From positions 362 through 46,098 of the forward strand of contig PMWT01000147.1 in NCBI GenBank assembly GCA_003166025.1: DNA of 45,737 nt, read 5' to 3'. The DNA comes from Acidimicrobiaceae bacterium. GTDB taxonomy: Bacteria; Actinomycetota; Acidimicrobiia; Acidimicrobiales; Palsa-688. Under the pieces are notes generated by a model. It made no database searches. It saw nothing but the letters and a program-made list of their open reading frames with translations, and had not been told where the DNA came from. A program made the translations under genes and the position numbers. Positions 6,918 to 14,766 of this stretch are shown here, one piece after another. Position 1 is the first letter of the stretch, and each line of letters opens with the position of its first letter.

Positions 6918-9625
6918 CCGCCGTTCTGGGCCGCAGCGTCGTGGTAGCGCCGGGCCGACAACCGCCTCCGGAGTGGGAGGACTGCCGGCGGGCCGAGGGG
7001 AGCACCGAGGAGCTCGAGCAAGCATGGCGCGACCGCACGCCACTCGTCATCGAGGTCGGCGACGGCCCGGGCGACGGCGAAGTGGCGGTGGACGGCGAGG
7101 CGTCGGGCGGAAAGGCAGCGGGCGGCGAGGTCGAAAACTCCCCGGTTTGGTCGCTGGCCCCCTCGTTCAGCTTTCCCGGCGAACGCCGGGCGCACGCGAC
7201 CTTCGCCAATTCCGTGGACGCCCGCAGCGCCGACGCGAGGTGGTACTTGGCCGGCTCTGCCATGCGGCTGGGAGCGCGTGCCGGAGGGCCGGCCGACGTG
7301 GTGCTGGCGGACGGGACGCCGGCGTTCTGCGACGGGGGGCCGCTCGAGTGGCAAGGCCCGATCGGCCAGGCGGCCGTGGTCCCCCGGCTGGCGCTCCTGG
7401 CGGGATCGCTGGTCCCGTTCGGGCCCAATGTCACGGGCGCGGCCCTGGCCCCCGACCAGCTCGAGGCCGTGGTCCATCCCGGCGGGGCGGCCCGCATCAT
7501 TGCCCCGGCCGGCTCGGGCAAGACCCGGGTGCTCACCGAACGCGCCCGCCACCTGCTGCGCAAATGGCGCCTGCCGGGCCGGGCCGTGACCCTGGTGGCA
7601 TACAACAAACGGGCCGCGGACGAGATGCGAGAGCGTACTCCCGACCTGCCGGACCTCCAGGTCCGCACCCTGAACTCCCTGGGCCTGTCCATCGTGTCCA
7701 GGTCTGTCCCGGTGACCACCATCGACGAGGGCGAGGTGCGCCGCATCCTGGACGGCCTGGTCGACCTGCCCCGCCGGGCCAACACCGACCCTGCAGTGGC
7801 CTGGATCGAAGCCCTCTCCGCCGTGCGGCTCGGGCTTCAGGCCCCGGCCGAGGTGGAAGCCGAGTTCGGCGGCGACGTGGACGGCCTCCCGGAGGTGTTC
7901 GACCGCTACCGTCGCCTCCTGGCGGACCGCCGCCTGGTCGATTTCGACGAGCAGGTCTACCGCGCCATCGAGGTCCTGCTCACCGACCCGGCCGCCCGCA
8001 AGGCAGCACGTCATTCGTGCCGGGCCATGCTGGTAGACGAGTTCCAGGACCTCACTCCCGCCCATCTGCTGCTGGTACGGCTGCTGGCGGGGCCCGAGGG
8101 TGCCGTGTTCGGGGTGGGCGACGACGACCAGACCATCTACGGCTATTCCGGCGCCTCGCCCGAGTGGCTCATCGACTTCCGCCGTTTTTTCCCGACCGCG
8201 GGCGAACACCCGCTCCATGTCAATTACCGCTGCCCGGTAAGCGTCGTCGAGGCGGCCCGGACCTTGCTCACCCACAACCAGCGCCGGGTGCAGAAGCGCA
8301 TCGTGGCCGCCCCCGGCCGCGCTCGGGCCGAGGGTGAGCTCGAGGTGATGACGAGCGAGAGCCCTCTGACCGCCACCGTAGACCGGGTCGCGCGTCTGGT
8401 GGCCGACGGCACCGCTCCCGCGGATGTGGCCGTCCTGACCCGGGTCAACGCCTCGCTGGCCCCGGTCCAGGTGGGCCTGGTGCACCGCCGCGTCCCCGTA
8501 CAGGCCGCCGTCGACGCGTCGTACCTGTCGCGGGGGGCGGTGCAGGCCGCGCTGGCCTGGCTCCGCCTGGCGGTCTCCTCGCCCGAGCACCTGGCCGGTA
8601 CGGACGTAGCCCTGGCCGCCCGCCGGCCGTCGCGGGCCCTGTCGCCCAAAGTGGTCGAGTGGATGGGCGAGCAGTCGGGGGTGGGCCGGCTCGAACGGCT
8701 GGCGGGGCGGCTCAACGCCCGGGATGCCGACAAGATCACCGGCTTCGTCTCAGACCTGAAAATGCTCCACCGCCGAGCGGCGGCGGGCACGACCGCCGCT
8801 GTCCTGCGAGCGGTGCGCGACGACATCGGCCTCGACCGGGCGATGGAACTGCTGGAGGGGTCGCGCCGGCGCCTCGACCGCTCGGCCCAGACCGACGACC
8901 TGGACGCCCTGGTGGCCTTGGCCGCCCTCCACCCGGAGCCGGAGGGTTTCGAGGACTGGCTCAGCCGGTCGTTGCGCCACCCCGGCACCGTCGACGGGGT
9001 CGTGCTGTCGACGGTCCACCGAGTGAAGGGCCGGGAGTGGCCGCACGTGGTGCTCCACGAGGTTTCGGCCGGCCTGCTCCCCCATCGCTTGGCGGTCGAC
9101 ATCGAGGAAGAGCGCAGGGTGTTCCATGTGGGGCTGACCCGCGGCTCGATGTCGGTGTACGTGGTCGGCGGAGAGGTGCCGTCGCCTTTCCTGGCCGAGC
9201 TGAGCGAAGAGTGGACGCAATCCCGCCGGCCCGTCCGGGCGGTCCCTTCCCGGACCGCACCGGCCCTGCCTCGGACCGCACCGACCGGGGCCGAGGCTCT
9301 TTCCTCCCTACCGGCCCGCCGCCATGTGGTCCCGGTCGGCGGCGGTACCTCCAGGTCCGGGCGCGCCCCCAAAGGCGAGCCCGTACCGCCCGAAGTCGTG
9401 GACCGTGCCCGTCAGGCGCTGCGGGCATGGCGCTCCCGGCGAGCCTCGGCCGAGCACAAACCCCCTTACATCTACTTGCACGACCGGACGTTGGAGGCGC
9501 TGGCCAGCGAGGCGCCCTCGACGATGGCGGCCCTGGCCAAGGTCAGCGGTATCGGCCCGGGCAAGCTCGAGTCGTACGGCGACGAGCTGCTGGCCCTCAT
9601 CGCCGCCGCCCGCCGGGGTGAGTAG
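6908..9625 (+). CDS. UvrD/Rep-family superfamily 1 DNA helicase with HRDC domain (UvrD2-like)
   Basis: This 905-residue ATP-dependent 3'-5' DNA helicase probably acts in DNA repair or replication-fork maintenance. Walker A APAGSGKT has K205 and T206, Walker B LVDEFQD has D377-E378, and GDDDQTIYGYSGA is the SF1A Q-stack/motif III region. STVHRVKGREWPHV and the E-E-RR-FHVGLTR stretch are motifs V and VI. The last 50 residues (YIYLHDRTLEALA, then VSGIGPGKLESYG) form an HRDC domain, as in actinobacterial UvrD2. The protein is about 200 residues longer at the N terminus than the usual UvrD2: residues 1-195 precede the Q motif and resemble no domain I can name. The ATG at 6908 lacks a strong ribosome site, so a later start is possible. 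However, the extension stays open and uses normal codons. Confidence 0.9.
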   Translation: MRGPAVLGRSVVVAPGRQPPPEWEDCRRAEGSTEELEQAWRDRTPLVIEVGDGPGDGEVAVDGEASGGKAAGGEVENSPVWSLAPSFSFPGERRAHATFANSVDARSADARWYLAGSAMRLGARAGGPADVVLADGTPAFCDGGPLEWQGPIGQAAVVPRLALLAGSLVPFGPNVTGAALAPDQLEAVVHPGGAARIIAPAGSGKTRVLTERARHLLRKWRLPGRAVTLVAYNKRAADEMRERTPDLPDLQVRTLNSLGLSIVSRSVPVTTIDEGEVRRILDGLVDLPRRANTDPAVAWIEALSAVRLGLQAPAEVEAEFGGDVDGLPEVFDRYRRLLADRRLVDFDEQVYRAIEVLLTDPAARKAARHSCRAMLVDEFQDLTPAHLLLVRLLAGPEGAVFGVGDDDQTIYGYSGASPEWLIDFRRFFPTAGEHPLHVNYRCPVSVVEAARTLLTHNQRRVQKRIVAAPGRARAEGELEVMTSESPLTATVDRVARLVADGTAPADVAVLTRVNASLAPVQVGLVHRRVPVQAAVDASYLSRGAVQAALAWLRLAVSSPEHLAGTDVALAARRPSRALSPKVVEWMGEQSGVGRLERLAGRLNARDADKITGFVSDLKMLHRRAAAGTTAAVLRAVRDDIGLDRAMELLEGSRRRLDRSAQTDDLDALVALAALHPEPEGFEDWLSRSLRHPGTVDGVVLSTVHRVKGREWPHVVLHEVSAGLLPHRLAVDIEEERRVFHVGLTRGSMSVYVVGGEVPSPFLAELSEEWTQSRRPVRAVPSRTAPALPRTAPTGAEALSSLPARRHVVPVGGGTSRSGRAPKGEPVPPEVVDRARQALRAWRSRRASAEHKPPYIYLHDRTLEALASEAPSTMAALAKVSGIGPGKLESYGDELLALIAAARRGE

Positions 9626-9689
9626 GCGCGGGAAGCGCGTCGGACCGGGCCTGAACAGAGGTAGCCTGCCCGCAAGAAAGGGGGCTGAC

Positions 9690-9803
9690 ATGGCCGACAA
9701 GTCTCCCCGCAAGACCGCTTCCAAGAAGTCCGGCAAGACCATCAAAGAGAAGCGCCAAGCCAAGAAGGAAAAGCAGCAGCCCAAATCGGGGCTCGTTAGC
9801 TGA
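9690..9803 (+). CDS. Small lysine-rich conserved actinobacterial protein
   Basis: This 37-residue basic protein begins MADKSPRKTASKKSGKTIKE and is rich in lysine, arginine and serine. Small proteins of exactly this type are widespread in actinobacteria and usually annotated as hypothetical. The charge suggests nucleic-acid or ribosome contact, but that is inference. The ATG at 9690 follows a GAAAGGGGG ribosome site. It ends 6 bases before the GTG of the phosphoesterase gene, so the two are probably cotranscribed. Low complexity would make it easy to miss in gene prediction, but the start signal and family resemblance support it. Confidence 0.75.
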   Translation: MADKSPRKTASKKSGKTIKEKRQAKKEKQQPKSGLVS

Positions 9804-9809
9804 CGGCCA

Positions 9810-10775
9810 GTGCACCGGGGCGTACTGCTCGGTGCACTGGTCTTGCTGGGCGGGGCGTTCACTACGGCCGCCGGGGGGACAGAGGTCCCCGCGACCACGG
9901 CCGGGGGTGAGGCGCGGGCGGCCGTAGCCGACCTGGCGAGGCCGTGCGGCACCTTGTCGGGCAAGCCGGCGGTGGACCAGGTCATGCTGATCTGGGAGGA
10001 AAACCACAGTTACAGCTCGATTATCAGCAACTCCGAGGCCCCGGAGATCAACGCCTTGGCCACCAAGTGCGGGCTGGCCACCGGGTATGAGGCGCTGACC
10101 CACCCGTCTTTGCCCAACTACATGGAGATGACCTCCGGGCGACCTTTTACGTCGTCGCCCTGGACCGACGATTGCGACCCGGCCGGGAGCTGCACGACCT
10201 CTGTCCCCTCGGTCTTTTCCGAGCTCGACGCCCACGGCCGCGAGTGGCGGGCCTACGTGGAGGCCATGGGCCAAGACTGCGGCCTGGTCAGCTACGGCGA
10301 GTACGCGGCGAAGCACAACCCCGCCGCGTACTACACCGGCATCAGGGACCAATGTGCCGCCTGGGACCAGCCCTTGGGTACCACGACCAGCGGCCCCTTC
10401 CACCACGCCCTTGCCTCGGGGCCCTCGGTGGGCCTCACCACCGTCACCCCTGACCTCCAAGACGACATGCACGATGGCACGGTGGCGCAGGCCGACCACT
10501 GGCTCGCCGGTTGGGCGCCCCAGATCCTGGCCAGCCCCGCCTACCGCTCGGGCCGTCTGGCCGTGCTCATCGCCTGGGACGAGGGAGCGGGCGGGGGCAA
10601 CGTCGCTTCGCACGTGGCGCTCATCGTGATGTCCGCCTTCACACCGGCGGGCACGCGCTCAGCGCTGGCGTTCGACGACTACTCGGTGCTGCGTTCCATC
10701 TGCCAACTGACCGGTGTGGCTGTCCCGGGGAGGGCCTCGTCCGCACCCTCGCTCGTCGGCCCGTTCCATCTCTGA
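9810..10775 (+). CDS. Secreted phosphoesterase (acid phosphatase / phospholipase C-like, alkaline phosphatase superfamily)
   Basis: This 321-residue protein starts with a short signal peptide (hydrophobic LLGALVLLGGAFTTAAGG), so it acts outside the membrane. The mature part has the landmarks of the PF04185 phosphoesterase family: WEENHSYSSII near the N terminus, THPSLPNYMEMTSG carrying the active-site region, TDDCDPAGSCTT, and a C-terminal VLIAWDEGAGGG followed by HVALIVMS. These enzymes remove phosphate from phospholipids or small phosphomonoesters with bound divalent metal. It is shorter than phospholipases C of about 500 residues and closer to AcpA-like acid phosphatases. The GTG start at 9810 lies 6 bases after the small lysine-rich gene; there is no ATG near. 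The exact substrate cannot be read from sequence. Confidence 0.85.
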   Translation: MHRGVLLGALVLLGGAFTTAAGGTEVPATTAGGEARAAVADLARPCGTLSGKPAVDQVMLIWEENHSYSSIISNSEAPEINALATKCGLATGYEALTHPSLPNYMEMTSGRPFTSSPWTDDCDPAGSCTTSVPSVFSELDAHGREWRAYVEAMGQDCGLVSYGEYAAKHNPAAYYTGIRDQCAAWDQPLGTTTSGPFHHALASGPSVGLTTVTPDLQDDMHDGTVAQADHWLAGWAPQILASPAYRSGRLAVLIAWDEGAGGGNVASHVALIVMSAFTPAGTRSALAFDDYSVLRSICQLTGVAVPGRASSAPSLVGPFHL

Positions 10776-10878
10776 GACTTGGTGCGCTTACCGGCCCGGC
10801 GCGCCCGCGAGCCGGTTGAAAGGGCGGGGCTGGTAGGTTTGGGCCGGACTTTGTTGTCAAGCCAGCGGGTGGGCCCCG

Positions 10879-13800
10879 GTGGAACGGTCGGCCAGCTACT
10901 GGGCGACCATTAGGACGGGCAGGTGGGGAGTCATAACTCGGTCTAGGCACCGCAGGGCGCGTCTGTTGGCGGGTGCCGCACTGAGCCTTACAGCGTGCTT
11001 CGTCGCCCAACCCTTGTCGAGCGTCATAGCGGCCACCCCGGCTGCGACGGGGCAGGCCGGCACCGACCAGCCCTCTCAGAAGGTCATGCTGGTGCTCAGG
11101 CACACCTGCCCCCCCGACACGAGGACGTCGCCCGGTGCCGCTTGCCCGGCCCAGGCGCGGGTATTGGGGGCGCTGAAGGCGGGCGGGGCCAAAGTGCTGG
11201 CGACGACCAGCCTGGTGGACTCCATAACGGCCTCCGTCAGCCCCGCGCTCGCCCATGCCCTGCGCCTGTCGCCTGCCATCTCCGAGGTCATCCCCGACAC
11301 CCCGCTCAGCGCCACCGCCCCGAACGGGCCGTCCTCGGGCACAACGGCGCCGGGCCCGGGCTCCCCAGCTCCTGCGGCGGCAACCCCCGCACCGGCGGCG
11401 ACGACCCCGCCGGTGCTGCGAGCACACGGGGTTGCCCCCCCCAGCGAGCTCTGTGGCACCCGCTCCGACCCCGAACTGGGCCCCGAAGCCCTCCAGGTCA
11501 TCCACGCCACACCGGCGGAGACGACTGGAGCCGACGGGGCTGGGGTGACCGTGGCCTTCCTGGCCGACGGGGTCGACCCTAACAACGCCGACTTTCGCCG
11601 CAACCGGGCCTACGGACCGCAGGGTTCACCGGTGATCGTCCACTACCAGGACTTTTCCGGCGACGGCACCCGGGCCAAGACCGCCGGCGGTGAGGCTTTC
11701 GGCGACGCCAGCTCCATCGCCGCCCAGGGCAACCTCGAGTACGACCTCTCGGAGTACGTCAACCCCGACATGGCGTCCGTCCTGCCCAAGGGCGGGTGCT
11801 GGACCAGGGTCGTCGGCGCCGCCCCGGGTGCGTCCCTGCTGGCGCTCAAGGTCCTCGGCCTGGGTTCGGCCAACGAATCGACGTCGGGCTTCGTCCAGGC
11901 TCTCCAGTACGCCGTCCAGCACGGGGCCAAGGTCATCAACGAGTCCTTCGGGAGCGAGGATTTCCCCGACACGGACCTGGACGTGCTGCGCACAGCGGAC
12001 GATGCCGCCGTTGCCGCCGGCGTCACCGTGGTGGTCTCCGCGGGGGACGCCGGGCCGACCAGCACGATCGAGTCGCCGGCCTCAGACCCCGGCGTCATCA
12101 GTGTGGGCGCCACGACGACGTTCCAAAGTTACGCCCAGTCCGATGAAGGCGGCTTCTACAACCCCGCCGTGGGCAACGGCACGTGGGACGACAACAACCT
12201 CTCGTCGCTGTCGTCGGGCGGCTACACCCAGTCCGGCAGCACCATCGACCTCGTCGCCCCGGGCGACGCCAACTGGGCCCTGTGCTCCACGGACGCCACC
12301 CAGTACACCGACTGCGCCGACAGCCTCCGCGGCAAGGACATCGGCGTGGAGAGCTTCGGCGGTACCAGCGAGGCCTCGCCACTGACGGCGGCGGCCGCCG
12401 CCGACGTTATAGAGGCGTACTCCCAGGCCCACCACGGAACCGACCCGTCCCCGGCCCTGGTCAAGGAGATTTTGTGCAGTACGGCCACCGACATCGGTGC
12501 TCCGGCCGCCGAACAGGGGGCTGGACTGCTCAATGTCGCCGGCGCGGTAGCGCTCGCCCGGTCGCTGCCCTCCCGCGTCCCGGTCACACCAATACCGACG
12601 ACGACGACCACAGCTCCGACTACGACAACTACGACGACGACCACAGCTCCGACTACGACGACGAGCACGACCACGAGCTCGAGCACGACCAGTACGACGT
12701 CCACCACCGGCGCGACGTCCACGACCACCACGACGCCGGCCTCGACAACGAGCACGAGCACCACGACGACCACCGCGGCGAGCAGCGGAGGTGCCCGGCG
12801 GGCGGCCGCTACCACCGAGCCCGCGGCGGTGATGGTGGCCCCCCCGCCCTCCGGCGATCTTCTGGTAGGGCCCAGCCAGGTAAACGTCGTGGGGAAAGCA
12901 GGCGCCGTCACCCGCGAGCGGCTTACCCTCACCAATACCGGGCCGGCGACCACGACCGTGCACCTGTCGACCCGGGCACTGACCCAGAAGATCTATGACA
13001 CCGGGCCTCGAGAGTTCACCATCGACCCGGCCAAGCCCACGGACAACACGGGTACGTTCCCGATTTGGAGCGGCGTCACCGAGGTCTACCAGACCGAGAG
13101 CTTCACGGTCCCGGCGGTGAGCGGCTCACGGCTCATTTTCTCCGCCGATTACCCGAACACGAGCCAGACGTCCCTGCTCCACTTCGCCCTGTTCGAGCCG
13201 GACGGCAGTTATGCCGCCTACTCCGACCCTCAAGGCTTGGCCGACTACGCCGAAGTCGAGGTGGCCGACCCACCGGCAGGACGCTGGACAGCGTTGTTCT
13301 TCACCGAGCAGAACGGTGCGACCAAAGGAGGAAAAGGCACCAAGGGCACGGTGCAATGGGACGCCAGCACGTGGCGGTACGACCCGGCCTCGCCCATCAG
13401 CCCGTCGTCGTTGTCGATCGGCGCGGGCCGCACGGCCACGGCCACGATCACTGTCACCAACCCCCAACCGGCCGGCGACACGGACGAGTCGGTGGTCGTG
13501 TCCTCCTCGGCCGGGCAGACCACCGTCCCGGTCACCATCAGGACGATGGTGGCGATAGGGGCAGGGGGCGGGACCTTCCAGGGCGTGCTCACAGGCGGCA
13601 ATGGCCGGGACGGGTCGGACGCCCAGACGAACACCTATTTTTTCGACGTCCCCGCCAGCAAGACGGACCTCGCCGCCAGTGTGGCGTTGCGCACCGACCC
13701 GGACGAGGTCCTGGTGTGCTACCTGATAGGCCCGGACGGCCAGACGGTGGGTTACTCCAGCAACTACACCGAGGTGCCCAAGTCAACCTCCGACCTCAAG

Positions 13801-14766
13801 CCCGGCTCGACCCGCTATCTTCAGACGTTCGCCGTCGGCCCCCCAGCCGGGGAGTGGGAACTGGTCCTGGACTGGGAGAACCCCGTTACGGGCAAGGAGC
13901 TGACGGAGGACTTCTCCGGCGCCATCCGCTTCAACCAGGCCCAGGCTTTCAGCCAGCTGCCGGACTCCCCTTCGACCCTGCTGCTCAGGGGCCAGCCAGC
14001 CTCTTTGGCCGTCGCCCTGGCCAACAGCGGGGTCGCCCCCGAGGCCTACTTCGTCGACCCCCGGCTGGACCAGACCACGACGCTCGTCCTAAAGAACCTC
14101 AACACCGGCACTAGCGCCGGCCAGCTACACCTACCGGCCCGGGTCGGGCAGGCCTTCCCGCTCGGGACCCCGATCTACCTGGTCCCTTCGGGCACGAGCA
14201 GGCTGAACGCCAGCGTCTCGCGCCTGACCGGCACCGGGCGGGTGTCGTTTGCCTTGTCCCCCCTCAACGGCGACCCTGAGGTATCGCCCGCCGTCCCCGC
14301 CACAGGTCTCACCACCTCGGGCACGCCGACGTCGGAGAGCCTCCAGCTGAGCGAGCCCGAGCTCACCCCCGGACTGTGGGCGCTCAGTGCTGCGGAGGTA
14401 GGGCCCTACCCGCCCGGGGGCGCTCCCCGAGAGACGGTGGCGGCGAAGGTGACAGCGGTGACCCAGGCTTTCGACACCACGGTGAGCGCCGGCGTCAACG
14501 ACCTGTGGGAGGTGGGCTTGAAGTTTTCCCGTTTCTACTACCTGGCGCCGGGGCAGAGCACGGAGATCGGGGTCACCATCACGCCCACGGCCCCAGTCGG
14601 CACAGTGGTCTCCGGGACCCTCTACATCGACGATTTCACCCTCGAAAGCTTCGTAGGCACCAAGGGGGTACTGATCGACTCGGACGAGGTGGCCGCCCTG
14701 CCCTACTCATATACCGTCGGGCGTTGCTACGGCTGCCTCGTGCCGGTGGTGAAAGGGCGCTCCTAG
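10879..14766 (+). CDS. Large secreted subtilase/sedolisin-like serine protease with Thr-rich linker and beta-domain tail
   Basis: This 1295-residue exported protein has an N-terminal signal (Arg-rich n-region, hydrophobic LLAGAALSLTACFVAQPLSSVIA). A propeptide-like region is followed by the protease domain (about 195-565). The nucleophile is S497 in GGTSEASP. The usual subtilisin Asp position is changed (FLADGVD, with D230 shifted by one). The usual HGTHVAG His motif reads GDASSIAAQ with D276, preceded by E272 (ExxxD). The oxyanion Asn motif reads SAGDAG with D390. A Thr/Ser/Pro-rich linker (about 571-635), probably O-glycosylated and extended, leads to a C-terminal half of about 650 residues resembling beta-sandwich pre-peptidase and Fn3-like modules. 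The start is GTG 10879. The 3' end overlaps the convergent diguanylate cyclase gene by 60 bases. Confidence 0.85.
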   Translation: MERSASYWATIRTGRWGVITRSRHRRARLLAGAALSLTACFVAQPLSSVIAATPAATGQAGTDQPSQKVMLVLRHTCPPDTRTSPGAACPAQARVLGALKAGGAKVLATTSLVDSITASVSPALAHALRLSPAISEVIPDTPLSATAPNGPSSGTTAPGPGSPAPAAATPAPAATTPPVLRAHGVAPPSELCGTRSDPELGPEALQVIHATPAETTGADGAGVTVAFLADGVDPNNADFRRNRAYGPQGSPVIVHYQDFSGDGTRAKTAGGEAFGDASSIAAQGNLEYDLSEYVNPDMASVLPKGGCWTRVVGAAPGASLLALKVLGLGSANESTSGFVQALQYAVQHGAKVINESFGSEDFPDTDLDVLRTADDAAVAAGVTVVVSAGDAGPTSTIESPASDPGVISVGATTTFQSYAQSDEGGFYNPAVGNGTWDDNNLSSLSSGGYTQSGSTIDLVAPGDANWALCSTDATQYTDCADSLRGKDIGVESFGGTSEASPLTAAAAADVIEAYSQAHHGTDPSPALVKEILCSTATDIGAPAAEQGAGLLNVAGAVALARSLPSRVPVTPIPTTTTTAPTTTTTTTTTAPTTTTSTTTSSSTTSTTSTTGATSTTTTTPASTTSTSTTTTTAASSGGARRAAATTEPAAVMVAPPPSGDLLVGPSQVNVVGKAGAVTRERLTLTNTGPATTTVHLSTRALTQKIYDTGPREFTIDPAKPTDNTGTFPIWSGVTEVYQTESFTVPAVSGSRLIFSADYPNTSQTSLLHFALFEPDGSYAAYSDPQGLADYAEVEVADPPAGRWTALFFTEQNGATKGGKGTKGTVQWDASTWRYDPASPISPSSLSIGAGRTATATITVTNPQPAGDTDESVVVSSSAGQTTVPVTIRTMVAIGAGGGTFQGVLTGGNGRDGSDAQTNTYFFDVPASKTDLAASVALRTDPDEVLVCYLIGPDGQTVGYSSNYTEVPKSTSDLKPGSTRYLQTFAVGPPAGEWELVLDWENPVTGKELTEDFSGAIRFNQAQAFSQLPDSPSTLLLRGQPASLAVALANSGVAPEAYFVDPRLDQTTTLVLKNLNTGTSAGQLHLPARVGQAFPLGTPIYLVPSGTSRLNASVSRLTGTGRVSFALSPLNGDPEVSPAVPATGLTTSGTPTSESLQLSEPELTPGLWALSAAEVGPYPPGGAPRETVAAKVTAVTQAFDTTVSAGVNDLWEVGLKFSRFYYLAPGQSTEIGVTITPTAPVGTVVSGTLYIDDFTLESFVGTKGVLIDSDEVAALPYSYTVGRCYGCLVPVVKGRS
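12599..12785 (+). repeat. ACG/ACC-rich coding minisatellite in the protease linker
   Basis: This low-complexity stretch encodes mostly threonine with serine and a few prolines. A 26-base segment at 12601-12626 recurs exactly at 12634-12659, an offset of 33 bases (11 codons) that keeps frame. Such repeats can change length by slippage without breaking the protein, so linker length may vary between strains. Confidence 0.85.

Noticed and set aside
6683-8590. Reverse-strand frame of 635 codons under the helicase
   Set aside because: The helicase motifs are on the other strand in the same interval. The reverse product is Gly/Arg/His-rich without domains.
12082-12963. Reverse-strand frame with an Arg/Gly-rich repeat product
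   Set aside because: It is produced by the ACG/ACC minisatellite read antisense.
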